A stretch of 64,000 nucleotides of DNA from Cyanophora paradoxa (GCA_004431415.1 QPMI01000056.1:124001-188000); one strand, 5' to 3'. Shown: positions 30,231-42,470, counted from the stretch's first letter. Translations and numbers: made by a program. The notes: generated from the letters alone by a model not told the origin.

Positions 30231-31733
30231 ATGGCCATCCATCGGCGCGTTCTCGGCGGGCTCCAGCTGGCCATGGCCCAAGGCTTGGCCCTAGGCATAT
30301 GCCTGGCTTTTATCGTCGACGTCGCAGCTGCGCATGCGCATGCAGGCGAGCCCGCGGTGCGGTTCGAATTCGAGGCTCGGCTGCAGGGCGACCTGCCGCT
30401 CGGCCTGCTGCGCACCCCGGGCGCCCGCGTCCACTCCACGCGGCCGCTTGGCGTGCTCGTCATCTCTGCAGCTGCCTCGAACGGTGCGGTCGCGTGCAGA
30501 TGTCAAGCATGCGCACATATGCATGCATGCGCATATGCACGTGTCATGCATATGCACATATGCATATGCATTGCATGATCATGACCACTGATCGCGATCA
30601 TGACCGCGCATGCGCAGAGAGCGATGCTCGAGATCATGATCTCTCGTTCTTCAATCTCAGCTCGTCCGTGCCGATGTTCACTCTCCGCCGGTAACAGCGC
30701 ATTTGTGCTTCCTCGCCGCTGGGTCATGACCCGCTCCCGTACACGTGGCGCGGCTGCAGCGGCACGCACATCGAGGCTGTGGCGACGACGTCGCCGCCCG
30801 CGGCTGATCGGACCCTGGTCGCCTCCCTCGCGTCCGATGGCTCTGTCAGGTGCCGGCGCCCCGCCGCGCCGCCCCCGCACGCGTACGGCCCCGCACGGCG
30901 CCGGGGCGCCGGCGCAGCTGCAGCGCCGCGGCGTGCACGCTCAGCCGCTCCCCGACTCGCATATACGTACTGATTATGATACGCCTGGCGCGCAGCGTGC
31001 ACGATGCGGACGGGAGGCAGCTCGTGCGGGAAATCTGCTGCCACCCTCACGCCGCCCAGTGCGCTGGCTTCCGCCTCCGCCCGGCCGCCGCCGTCGGCCC
31101 CGATCCAAGCTCTAATTATAAGTAAATTAATATTAATATGAATGCGCAGGGTGTCCATCTCGCCAGACGGCAGCCACGTCGCGACCTCCGGTGCGCTGCC
31201 GCGCAATATTATTCATTATATGCACGAACGCCCCTCCTTCTATATTAAACGGTCGCCTTGCTCTGCATGCGCAGGCGGAGGAGGCGTGAAGGTCTGGGGC
31301 GTTGCCGACGGCGCCCTTGCGGCCGACCTGCCCGTGCCGCTCGCCCTCGCCACCGCCTGGTCCCCTAGGCCTGCAGCTGGCGGCTCGTCCCTCGAGCTCG
31401 AGCTCGCGATCGCCGCCGCCGACAGCGTCCACATCTACCGCACAGCGGACTGGAGCCCGACCGTCACCCTTGGCCTTCCATTCGGGGTGCGCATGCACCC
31501 AGCCTGGCAGATTCCGAGCGCGCCCTCACTCCGGATCCGGAGCAGGCACGGCGCGTCGCGTTCGCGGGAGAGGACCTGCTGGTCGCGACCGACGTCGACG
31601 GGGCGACGCTGCGGGTGTGGGACCTCCGCCGCGGGGCGCAGCTGCACGCGCTGCGGGAGCCCATGGCCGGCGGCGCCGCCGGCGCTTTCACCGAACTCGA
31701 CGCGGCGCGCGTGCCCGTCGACTTCGAATTCGA

Positions 31734-31771
<38 letters not shown>

Positions 31772-34700
31772 ATCGCGAGCTCGAGCTCGCCGTCGTGGGC
31801 ACTGACGGCCCGCGGGCGCACCTCGTCGACCTGCGGGGCGGAACCTTTCTGGTCGCCCTTCCGATGCCGGAGGGGCCCGTCGACTCCGTCGCTGTGCACA
31901 TCGCCGGGAACGTCGACGGCCGCCGCGGGTTGAGCGTCTCCGCGGCCGGCGGCGGCTCCGTTCGCACCTGGTCCCTCGAGCTCCTCCGGATCGCCGCGAT
32001 CCCGGCGGCCATGGCCATCCATGGCCGCAAGCGCGCGCCCCTCGAGTCCGAGACGATTGTCATCGAAGGGAACACCAGCACGACTTGCGAACTTGCACAC
32101 ATGCCCCAAGCAATCTATTCCACGTGCACCGTCGCCTTTTCTGGCTACACGGGCGCCTTCCAAGTTTTCGTCTGCAACGCTTCCGTCCCGGACATCTCCT
32201 ACAGCGACGCCACCCCTGGCTGCAACTTGGTAGGCTTCCTGGCTGACCGCGGACTAAAAAACATAGGGCCTCGTCCTCATTCAGCAAAAGAAATAATAAA
32301 TGCTTCGCTCTCGCAGTTTGCAAACTCGCAGCACGTTCAGTTCGAAGATGGCACATTGAAGCACGTCATGGGCACTATCTTCGATCAGGAAAATTTTTTG
32401 AGCGTAATCTGCGGACCGGGTGCAAGCAGGTGGGTAGAGCATAACTAGTATTATCTGTCTGGGTGTATCATATATAGTATATAGGCGCTTCTACCCAGTG
32501 ACTGAGCCTCCGCCTTTCATAATCATCGCCTGTGTGCATGCGCAGCTCGGGGTGTAAGGCGAAGTGGGTCGTGGTTTCCAGCACATCGCCAACGACTTTT
32601 GCAACACGTGCCGTTGTTTTAAAACCAGGTTTGAGGCCCATTCACGGATCTAGCTGTAAAGTCAGTGTATTAAACACTGCTTACATTGATATCGCGCAGC
32701 CCCATTGGTGCAAATTGTTTCTCCGACAGCGGATGTTTGTGTAATTGGAAAGCCATGCACTATTGCTTGGAACATCAGGGGTTCTGCTGCTGTCTCGATC
32801 GCGAACGTTTTTGTCTGCGGGGACCCCGACCGCATCGATATCGAAACCTATCCATCGTTCAAATGTGAACAGGTTTGCCCTGTACTAATACGATATCATA
32901 TTGAATATAATTACCGGTTAGACTTTATACTAATAAAATTAGCCTTCGAGCTCCTGTACATCTAGATCTGCAGATACATGCACAGATCTAGAGGACCGTT
33001 AACCTCATGCCTCCTGCAGATAGCGACTGAAGTGACCAGCCCCGCTCTGGTCATGATGACCTCGAATATCTGGCACATGTTCTGCAACGATTCTACACCG
33101 CGTCCTCGGTGCTCTTTCGAGCTTAAATCGCGATCGACGTCATGTGGAGTCGATTCCAGCCGTGCAGCTCACGCTGATTTTGAGCCCGATGGTCGCAGGT
33201 GCCCGCAGCGCGCTGCGTTAAGTTGGAGGGTCGGAGCATATATACGTGTACAGGGCAGTGACAAAAGCCTCACGAACATTTTAACCCAGTTAGACTTGAG
33301 CTCGCATGCCTTCGAGCTCCGAAATATTCGCGATCCTGCCGGTGAGCTCATGATATATTATATATGAACCGTGGCAGCGCTTATAATTATTGTCGATCTT
33401 TCGCGAGCGCAGTTCCGGAGGACCCCATTGCGGTCTCTGATACCAGCAATGCCACGTGTTTTGCACAGAACGACATTTTTCAGCCTACCTGTACCATCGG
33501 CTGGTCGGGCTACGCTGGCATAGTCTCGGTCTTCCTCTGCAGCTTGGCCGTCCCCAATGTCTCCTATGACCGCACCACATCCGGATGCTTCGAGGTGCTT
33601 TGCGATATCTAATATTTATCTCTATTATGATCGGCTTATATATGATTACGTGTGGACGCAATTGCGAGCAGCTCGCGCATGAAGATTCTGTTTACGGTAC
33701 CTCGGTCCAAGTCGTCATCAGCAAGGAAACTCTCGCTACTGTTTGCGCGTGCAGATCGGGCAGGTACTTCTCCTTACGCGCATTACGCGATTGTGTCTCG
33801 TGTCTGATGTCCTCACACCTACAGATCAATTTGCACCGCAAAGTGGGTGGTGGTTTCGAGCACATCGCCCTTGAACTTCGCCACGCGTATTGTCGTCATG
33901 GAACCGGGTTTGTTGTCTTGATATATTGCGTACACGATGGAAAATGTTTTGGATGACGCAATCGCTCGGGCCGGGGCTCGAAACGCAGCGCCCATCGACT
34001 TTCAGATTTTCCCAATGAAATCCTCCACGGCCATCTGCTATGTCGGCCAGCAATGTGCGATCGGCTGGAGCGGATACACGAATGCTGATTTATTTATATG
34101 CGGAAATACGCAATTGAACCCGAGGACGCCAGCCTGTGTCAAAGTGCGTTGCATAGCGAATCGACGTATTTATCATGCATATCCTCATGATCATGATCAG
34201 GTCGCTACTCGAGCGAGTAGCCCCGCTTCGGTCGCAATCACTTCTATAATCTGGGAATTGTATTGCGATCCGTACACAACGGCATCTGAATTCTATACGA
34301 CTCGGTGCGAATGAGGTTTTAGATTAATTCTCGGCACATTGCCGCAATGATATGTCGTCCAATTGCTCTACCGTAATAGTACATGTACAGTCGTCAAATA
34401 CTGATGCTGCATGCGCAGTTGTACAAATGAGTTTACCGGCTTATCGTGGAAGGTAGTGGTGGAGACAAGTCTCGGTCCCATCACAAGGGTCGCCAGTTTT
34501 GAGCTTCGTAAAGCACGTAACTACACAGGTGCTGAGCTATAACTTTAGGGTGCTCTCTACAGTTTAAGGATCACTGTGTGTTCGATCGCAGTTCCGGAAG
34601 ACGCTATCGCCGTCCTCAGTACAAGCCATTCGGAGTGCATAGAGTACTCGGAATTCGAGAACACCTCCAATCCGTGCTTCGTCTCCTGGGCGGGGTACAA

Positions 34701-37353
34701 CGGCCTCGTCTCCATCCTTATCTGCGACTCGGGCGTCCCCGACGTCGCTTACAAGTACGATACTCCGGGTTGCTACGAGGTAATGTTAAGTTTACGTTGT
34801 GTGTTATAATAAATTCAACGATGCATGACATGTACACATCTCGCGCCCGCGCGCAGCTTGACTACACAGACTCGGCATATGGAATGACGTTGAATGTTGC
34901 GCGTCGCGGCTTTTTCACGAGCACAGCCTTTCACACGCCAGCGACTTTGAAATGGGTCGTCGTGTCGAGCACGTCACCAACGAACTTTGGCACGCGCGCT
35001 CTCGCATTCCAAAGTATTATATGGTTTGGCGGTGCGCATTATAATTAATAGAATCTTTTGTCTTTCGTCTACCCCCACGTGCACCCACCCACGTGCCCCT
35101 CCCCCCCTTCCCCCCCCCCCCCCCCTCACTCCCCCGCGCACCTCCGCACCCACATGCATGCGTACGGATCAGAACCCCTACTGCTTCGGATCGTCCCACC
35201 GACGTCATACTCCTGCACCATCGGCCAGCCCTGCGTGATCGCCTGGAGCTTGTATCTGGCCTACGTGCAAGTGATGCTTCTTAATTGATGCTTCTATGCT
35301 CATGCACCCCGCCAGCGCCATTCCGAACTAGCTTTCCTGATACCAATTAATATTATATAATTAGCTCCTGATGCCAACTTTTCCTATGAATGTATATATA
35401 CGTCCGACGGTCTTTCCTTCGCGCAGAAGGCGATTGCTACTAAAGTGACAAGCCCTGCTTCGGTCACGATCAACTCGAATATGTGGTGTCTGTACTGTTC
35501 CGGGTCCGGAGCTGCTCCGGATCCGGCATCCGGGTGCACCCTAGCGCGCGTTTGATGGCGCCTCATTTTGCATGGAGTCGTCATTCATTCCGCACAGGTG
35601 TAAAGTTTCATCATCGGTGCGATTCAGACTCGTGTACTTGGAACCGATTGTCAGGCGCTTTATTCAGAGAGAATCTCCAAATATTGAGCTTCTTCACGGT
35701 CCGATTCTGGTGATTGCAACGTTTGGTGATTGGAACCTTGATTGCAAGCATACAGAAATGCCGAACGAGCTCTGTTCTGATGACATTCAATGCCCAACTC
35801 CGGTTGCGTCGCCGTCGCCGTCAGCTACACCGACGGAGCCGTCCCCGATGCCGGCACCGGCGCCGTCGCCGTCGACGTCCCCTTCGGGCGCCGTCAACGG
35901 CCTCCCCTCCACGGAGCCGAGGCCACGGAGCCCACAGCGCTAGCGACGCCGGCGCGCACCCGCTGCTTGCAATGATAATGATATCGATAATGATAATGAC
36001 CGTTCCCGACGCACTTTTACAGACTTTGACTGCGGCGCCTTCACCCACCCCGCGATCCGACGACGCTGCTCCCCTTCCGCCGCTCGTGCGCTGTCGCACA
36101 CTTTCGAACGATTCCTCACGTTTATTCTCAGCTCATGATCGTGCAGGATTTCCTCAAGCGGGGTCCGAATTTCCGAGCTGCCTTGGGGGCTTTTTGGGCG
36201 AGACTCTTTTCGAGTTTTTGTTGTGGATTCCTGAGACTGCAGCTTATATAGTAATCGCCCTCCCAGATCGCCCCAGGAAATTTCACGAAGACCAAGGACA
36301 GAAACGGCAACTACATCTACAGAATCGAGCTCCCCATGTTGCTGGTCATCATCCCGCCGGTAGGCCTCGCGCTTCCCTCTGCAGCTGGATCTAGATCTTC
36401 GAATTTTGCACGGCCCCGCACTGCAGTTGTCTGACTCCAGCGTGCGTCCAGTCGACGTCCGGCTCGATAAGGGTGGTTGCGATCCCTGTGGTGGGCAATC
36501 CCTGTTGAATGCATATATGTAAACGCCTCCCATCTTGAAGTTTACCGGATTTTCCGCGCGCCTGCAGACCGGACTCCTTAAGGCGACCGCCTCTCGATCT
36601 GTCACCACACATCGCGGTCGTGCGCTCTCTCACATGCGCAGCAGGCGGGACAACGGCTGAGGGTGATTGTCGAGAGCGACGCCGACGCCGGGGACCAGCG
36701 GGAGGCGGCCGAGGTGGAGGTCGCCGATGCAGACGTCGACGGCGCCCTGCAGACCGTGCTCCGATTCCGTGCGCCCGTTAAACGTTCCGAGGCTCTAGAT
36801 CCCTCGCGATCGGCATCGCAGCGGCTGCTGCAATCAGCACCGCGGCCGCTCTAGATTTAGATCTAGATCCGACGATCCCTCGGCCTTGAGGATGCATTTC
36901 TAACCGCTGCCTCCACGGCGATCGCGATTGCGAGCAGTGCCGCCGTCCCTCAACCGGCGCCGCGTCCTGTTCGCCTTCCAAGCCGGAAAGAAGGCGAGAA
37001 ATTGCAATGGGGAAACATGTTATGTTATTTGACGTCCGCGCGCCCGCAGTACGACCTCCGCGTCGAGGCCGGCCCGGGCGAGCCTCCGTTCGTCCCCCTC
37101 GTCTTTGGCGGGGTCCGTCCACTCGCTTCGCATTTATTCGCAATTCATCTTTGCGATAATCCAACTATTATATTACTATAATTAAGTAGCGGTCTCACAA
37201 GACCGCTCTCCTGCCCCGCAGGCCGTCCAGTGGACTCAGGGCACCGCGGCCGGCGTCCTAAGCGCGCCCTGGCCATCCCTGAACGCGGCTCGTGGCCCAC
37301 CCCCGGTTCGCCAGCATACATATATCATAGTATTGGACTACTTTGCGTCCTAG
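30231..37353 (+). CDS. Secreted WD40 beta-propeller fused to tandem Cys-containing cell-wall-type modules
   Basis: A start at 30231 (or 30273) gives a signal peptide (MAQGLALGICLAFIVDVAAA). WD40-like exons follow: THIEAVATTSPPAAD with LVASLASDGSVR (30770-30850), VSISPDGSHVATSG (31152), GGGVKVWGVADGALAADL (31280), DGATLRVWDLRRGAQLHALR (31598) and GGGSVRTWSLELLRIAA (31950). The same open frame then runs into six modules at about 32040, 32700, 33409, 33955, 34590 and 35187, each with a C-x(n)-C-x-I-x-W core (for example SCTIGQPCVIAWS) and a closing WVVVSSTSP or SPASVTI strand. They weakly resemble fungal Kre9/Knh1-type wall modules. A Pro/Ser/Thr-rich linker (35794-35940) and less certain exons to about 37353 follow. 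A cell-surface or wall role is inferred. The join and the 3' end are the weakest parts of the model. Confidence 0.6.
30507..30617. repeat. Alternating purine-pyrimidine, palindrome-dense tract
   Basis: From 30507 to 30544 bases alternate strictly purine/pyrimidine (GCATGCGCACATATGCATGC onward). A second alternating stretch follows, then two copies of GATCATGACC around GATCGCGATC. The tract probably lies in the first intron of the WD40 gene. Such sequence is prone to Z-DNA and cruciforms. Confidence 0.7.
32040..35700 (+). repeat. Three tandem copies of a two-module (A+B) coding segment
   Basis: A modules start at about 32040, 33409 and 34590 and share VPEDxIAV, CxIxWSGYxGxVSV, VPxxSYxxxTxGC and WVVVSSTSPxxFxTRA. 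B modules start at about 32700, 33955 and 35187 and share CxIGxPCxIxW and then SPAxVxITSxxW. Each module is split over about three exons. The order A-B-A-B-A-B shows duplication of the pair. Module A1 is continuous with the WD40 frame. Confidence 0.75.
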
Positions 37354-37756
37354 GCCTCGCAGCGAGCCCTTACGATCGACTATTATCGCGCAGAATATGT
37401 GGGGCTGGCTCTTGAGCTTGGCGGTTGTCATTTCCTGCTCGTTTTTTCTGATTACCATTTGAGCGGTTCATCAACGTTTCCTGCTCGTTCATCAACGTTT
37501 TCTGCTCCTACACCGCAATGGAATTTCGAGGCCCGTTTACTGCGTATACAATGTGAATACTGAATACGAATTAATTCATAAAGTCTTTCGCCTTGCAATC
37601 CTACGGCTGTCTGTCGGTTTTGTTCTGTAGAGCGCCATTTATGAACCTTGGATGGGCCCCTTGAATTTTGTCTGGCCGGGCGCCGTGATGGGACCGGGCC
37701 GGGACCGGCCCCGACTCATGATCACTGACCCACTACTTGCCGCCAGTGCCACGGTG

Positions 37757-37950
37757 ATGCGGGGTCTCCCGGAGTCCGGCTGCGGGGACGTCGAGCGAGC
37801 GGCCGGGCCGCGGACGGTACTACACGGCGCAGGGCGAGCGCAGAACGGCGACGACGCCTCCCGACGACGAAGCAACGGGAAGGCGACGGGACCGCGGCCA
37901 ATTGCAAGGGCTGTTTTGTGTCGGGTCGTCGTGTCGAGGCCCGGCCGCGG
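37757..37950 (+). pseudogene. Broken copy of C-terminal exons of the 24.8-27 kb gene
   Basis: The plus strand encodes MRGLPESGCGDVERA, then after a frame change YYTAQGERRTATTPPDDE, then KGCF. The intact gene has MRGLGGAGCADVERA, YYTAQGERRTATTPPDD and KGCFGSC in the same order (25333-25150, minus strand). Frame changes and the loss of flanking exons mark this as a non-functional duplicate. Confidence 0.75.
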
Positions 37951-38141
37951 GCCCAGCCCCAGAAAATATTGCAATTGCCACAGTGCCCCTACCTCGACCT
38001 CCCTCCTCTATAGCTAAGCTCGAAGGGTCGGCTGCCGCGCGCGGGGAACCACCTTCTTACCTGGCCGGACCTATTCGAGCAAAATTTGTTTCAAGCTCGA
38101 AGGCCGCGGGCACCTCCCGACCCCCATTCCTCCCAATTAAT

Positions 38142-38142
<1 letters not shown>

Positions 38143-38220
<78 letters not shown>
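38143..38220. repeat. (CA)39 microsatellite
   Basis: A perfect run of 39 CA dinucleotides. It is intergenic and Z-DNA-prone. Confidence 0.97.
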
Positions 38221-38223
<3 letters not shown>

Positions 38224-38623
38224 CGACCCCTCTATCTGCTCTCCTCTCCAAGCGCTTTTCCCGCAAAGCGGAGCGTATAGACGTATCGAAATCACTCGAT
38301 TTCAAGAATTGAATTACAAGCTGATCATGAAGGCACGTCGCGATCGATAGAAGGAATCGTCTCCGGCCTCCCTCACGTTCCCCCCCTGCAGCTGATCATG
38401 ACCTCACCCCCTGCACGTTCCCGATACCCTCCGTCACATTAAAATATTTCCTTCCTGACCCCTCTATCGATATCTCGTGCTCTGATCGACCCCTCTCCAA
38501 TATTATATTAATATATATCTCTCGCTCCCATCAAGGAGAGGGCTTCTCCAAGCGCTTTTCCCGCGCAAAGCGGAGCGGTCAGATCGTAGCGGTGGAGCAA
38601 TATTAATATCTCGATCGCTTTGA

Positions 38624-40712
38624 ATGGCGAAGCGAACAGCGAAGCGCGCGCGCACGGAGGCGCCCTCGTCCCCGGCGCGCTCTTCTTTCCCAGCAGCGGG
38701 CATCTCTTCGTCAGCGCTAGCAGGCGCAGCGGAGGCGCCGACGGGCGGGAGCGGGGGCGGCGCGGGAGAGGCGCCGCGGCCGCGATCGCGATCAGCGCAT
38801 GCGTTCAATCATTTCGCGCGGCTGCCCGACGAGCTCGTGCAACGCATCTTCAGCAATATTGAAGCAACGGAGGCGTACGAGACGTGCCAGCTCTGGTCGC
38901 TGAATCGTCGGTTCAGCCGGCTCCTGCAGGGCGTGCAATGGCAGCAGCTCCGTGTCCACGATGAGCCCTGTGAGAGACTCGATGTCGATATCTCGTTCGA
39001 AACGCAGAATCGTTGCGCCCGAGTCACATCTCGCATCCGAAGCGGGGCACTGGCGGGATGCCGCAAGCTCATCATCGGCCCATCTCCAGCAGATCCATGG
39101 CGAAATCAATCGTTTCCCCAGCAAACATTAACGAAGGAGAAAGTGCAGGCGTGCTTTGACGGCGCCCGCTCTCTTGCAGGTATCTGCATTATTTGCCATC
39201 ACTCCAGAGCTTTCCACAAACAACTTCTATCCATGTTTAAAAATCAGACTTGGCAATGGAAAGATAATTAAATGATTTGCGTTCTGACGGTCGCTCTGCG
39301 CAGAGACGCTGGCGGCCCTGGCTTCAGCGGCTTTACCGCTGGAAACAATCCACTTCTCGGGCAGCTGGCGAAACTGGCCGGCAACAGCGACGCAGCGCCA
39401 GGCCGGCATTGCCGCACCGAATGTCTTGTCTCTTGAGGACGTCGCATTGGACTTTCTGACAGCGCTGCACCCCGCCCCTCTTCGATCGCTACAACTGGAC
39501 GACGAGGAGCTCACCTCAGCTTTCATCGCTGCTGCCGAGCAGCATTGCCTCCCTCACCTCCAAGAGCTGCGCATTAAAAATAAAGACCTAGGAGCTGAGC
39601 ACGCGGTTCGTGCTAGAATGAGCCCTCTTTCAGTCAATTCTAATTTTGTGCAGGCGAAGCTGGTGGAGGTCTGGCCCCGCCTGCGGGAGCTATCGTGCTA
39701 CCTGAGCGATGGGCACGCACTGCGGAACTTGGCCGCGCTTCCTCTGGAGGACCTGCGGGTCCTTTGCTTCTCATATGCCGGCCTGGAAGAGGCTCTCGAG
39801 GCACTCAACGCCGACTGCGTCCGGGAGCTGGAAATGGACGGGTTTTTCTTTGTTAGCTCCCGACGTGTTTTCGCCGCCATCCTCCGCTTCCGCAATCTGG
39901 AGAAGCTCTCAATCAAGGTTCGTCTTAATTCATGGTTGAATTAGTCTCCTCGGGCCTCCATGACTTCAACTTGGTTATATGTTGGGCTTAACCTGGGTCC
40001 CGTGCTCGTTCTCGTGCTCATTCAATTCAATTCTGGACCCAGGTCGATCACACGTCCAGCGATGCCCTCGCGGACCTGGGGTCTCTTACAAAACTGCGTT
40101 CTCTCGAGCTTCAACTTTCTGTGCGCCCTGCTCTTTGCTTCATGTCCTTTCGCCCTAGGCCCAGATTAATGTGCAGCGCAGATACGAGCCGCCCCCGACG
40201 GAGGCGCGGGCCTGCAGCTGCTGCAGGCTGCGGCTGCAGCGGCAACGGAGCTGTCCGCCGCCCCTCGGTTCGAGTCGTTCGCTTTGACGGTCGACGGGGG
40301 CGGCCCAGCGGGGCCCGAGATGGACCCCGGCAGCCTCGCGGCCCTCCTGCGCGCCTCCTGGCCCAAGCTCTTCCGGCTCGAAATCGTGCAGGTTCCCGCC
40401 GCGGCAGAAGTCATGCAGGTCGGTTTCTCCCTCGGAAGACTTTTTGAGAATTGTGAGCACCGCCAGCGCTCGCCTCTGATTGCCCTTTCGCAGGAAATCG
40501 CGCTGGCCCCTCGTGTTGCTGTATATATGATTCTTAGACACGCGTTTGCAGAGAATGACAGCCTCAACAAGCTGCGCGTCTTCAGCGAGCTGCTCGGCTC
40601 GTCAGCTGCCGGCCCTGTCATCGCATTGGACATCAAAGTCCCCGTCGCGCTTTTGGATCGGGCGCGCGCGATTCTCATCGGCTGGTTCAAGGCCAAGAGA
40701 TCTCAATATTAA
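38624..40712 (+). CDS. F-box protein with leucine-rich C-terminal region
   Basis: Probably a substrate-recognition subunit of an SCF ubiquitin ligase. The start at 38624 gives a basic Ser/Ala-rich N-terminus (MAKRTAKRARTE), then an F-box of about 40 residues, LPDELVQRIFSNIE with CQLWSLNRRFSRLL (38820-38930). Exons end and start at 39179/39304, about 39595/39654, 39917/40043, 40120/40182 and 40418/40494. They encode leucine-rich segments such as HLQELRIKNKD, RLRELSCYLSDG, ALPLEDLRVLCFSYAGL and LTKLRSLELQLS, consistent with irregular LRRs. The stop is TAA at 40710-40712. Introns lack GTACCCC and several end TGCGCAG. Confidence 0.82.
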
Positions 40713-41802
40713 TCTTTGTCAATGATGTCAACCTGCAGCTCAGCTGCAGCGGCTGAGAATTTTAGACTCGATGCATCATCTGCCTCGGCCTTTCTGAAAA
40801 TCTGCGTCGATCAAATCATGCATATTCGAATCAATACAAGAGAGTCCCTTCGGAGCAAGAGTGGGTCTGTAATCTCAATGATCTTGGGGCTTCAAGGCAT
40901 GAGGGGGATCGCTCTTTGTTTTTAAACGGGAGCCTGCAGCTCAGGGAGGGGGAAGGAGAAATAGGAGGGGGGACACTCGGCAAGGGTACACGCTCAAGCG
41001 TACTAGAAGTACAAATGGGTACCTCATTTCGAATTTTTAAACCTTATTTCGAATTTTTCCACAGAACAGGGACAGACCTAAGGGCCTCGCCTTTCCCCAG
41101 GGCCGATTCTCTGTCTCTTAAATTCTTCGAAATTGCAAGAATTATTAATATTGCCCTTCGATTCAGAAGTTATTTGTGTTCGAATTCGTGTTCCTTGCGA
41201 TCCGTTTCTTTTGCGGTCGCTTTAGGTTTGTATACGTATCGATATCGCGCGATCGGAGTATATTTTATATATAGCAGTATACTGAGTTCTTGAATTACTT
41301 TGACCAGTCAAAAATCGCTGGCATGCATGTCATTTAAGAAGCTTGCGCTACACCGACTACAGCGACCCAGGCTCCACCTCCCCGGCTCGCTCGTTCTATT
41401 TGGGGGGCTCGCTCGTGGGGAATTCGAATGGACAAAGGAGGCGGAAACTCCGGGACTGGGCGGGCCGGGGGACTGGGGCCATGAGCGCGCCCGTGGGTGT
41501 AGACGCAGGGCGTGGGGCTTAAGCTTGACGCTTGCAATCGACGAGAGGCTTGGCGGGGCTTGGCCGGCGGGGGCGTCGCCGCTGACTGGTGAGACGTACG
41601 GGGCGGCCGCGCCGCGGCGGGGCGGCGCCAGGGGAGGGCGGCGCCTGGCAGGGCGCGCGAGGGTGAAGTGGGGGCCGCGTGTAATCGTCCATTGAAGGTC
41701 CGGAACCGGTACCCCCGGGCGTGCCCGAACCAGCCGGGCGGCCGGGCGGGCGGCGGCAGAGACCGAAGCCGGCGGCCCGGCGGACCCGGCTGCATGGGCG
41801 CG
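40713..41802. other. Convergent intergenic region
   Basis: The first part (40713-41330) is AT-richer, with a TTTCGAATTTTTAAACC-type tandem motif near 41030-41060. The second half is GC-rich. No conserved coding exon is evident on either strand. Confidence 0.55.
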
Positions 41803-42470
41803 CTAGTACTTGCAGACGCCGCGCAGCTCGACGCGGGCGGCGGGGAGCAGCCGCCGGAACGCCGCGAGGGTCCCCAGCTGCTCCGGCTTCTTCCGGTAGG
41901 TCTCACTCAGGAGGCGGATCTGCGGGGTACGTGAAGGCACATTAGTAAGGGGTGGGGTTTACATGCGAAGGGCGCGGGGGTACGGGAGCGGCGCGGACCT
42001 CGAGGCGGGCGCCGAGGGGCGCGAGGGCCGCGAGGACGTCGTACCCCGGGGGCACGTCGCCCGGGTAGGAGGGGAGGGGGAGGGAGAGGGCGACCGAGGC
42101 GAGGGGGGGCCCGCGGGTGGCGAGGGCGGCGAGGTCGCCCGGGGCCGGGGGCTCCTTCACGGCCAGGGCCAGGGACCGCAGAGCCGCCCCGCGCCGGCGC
42201 CCTCCAGCAGCGGGGACAGGGCGCCCCCCGGCGGCCCCGTCACGTCTGCACACACGGGCGGGCGGTCAGAGGGCGCCAGCGGGTCCGTGAGCTCCGTTGA
42301 ATGAAATGGGCCGCGCCGGATTCGAGCTCGAGGCGGAGGGCGGCGAGGGGCGAGCGGCGGATGGCCTTGCCAATTGCACGGTGTGAGACCAAGGCGCCCG
42401 GGGGGGCGTGCTCCAGGAACAGGTGAGCCTCCCTGAGCTTCCGAATCTGTCTGACGGTCCCGGGTAACTA
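41803..42470 (-). CDS. C-terminal fragment of an unrecognised protein
   Basis: The last exon, 41919-41803, encodes IRLLSETYRKKPEQLGTLA through AARVELRGVCKY and a TAG stop. It is preceded by an intron that starts GTACCCCCGCG and ends GTACCCCGCAG. The upstream exon (about 42250-41985) encodes LRSLALAVKEPPAPGDLAAL and then VALSLPLPSYPGDVPPGYD. A further possible exon near 42440-42315 encodes IRKLREAHLFLEHAPPGAL. The short leucine-rich strands resemble the C-terminus of an LRR or F-box-type protein. No start codon or N-terminal domain is found before sequence character changes near 42470, so it may be a truncated gene. Confidence 0.45.

Larger units (their letters stand above)
37354..38623. other. 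Intergenic region with gene fragment and CA repeat
   Basis: It contains a broken copy of part of the 24.8-27 kb gene (37757-37950), a (CA)39 microsatellite (38143-38220), and an AT-richer stretch with AATATTAATATC-type motifs just upstream of the F-box gene. Nothing else is supported. Confidence 0.65.

Noticed and set aside
38057-38312. Frames with HTHTHT or VCVCVC runs over the CA repeat
   Set aside because: Microsatellite artefact without support on either side.
41334-41906. 190-codon minus-strand open frame in the 41.3-41.9 kb spacer
   Set aside because: Low-complexity Pro/Arg/Ser composition typical of GC-rich non-coding DNA, and it overlaps the real last exon at 41803-41919 in another frame.
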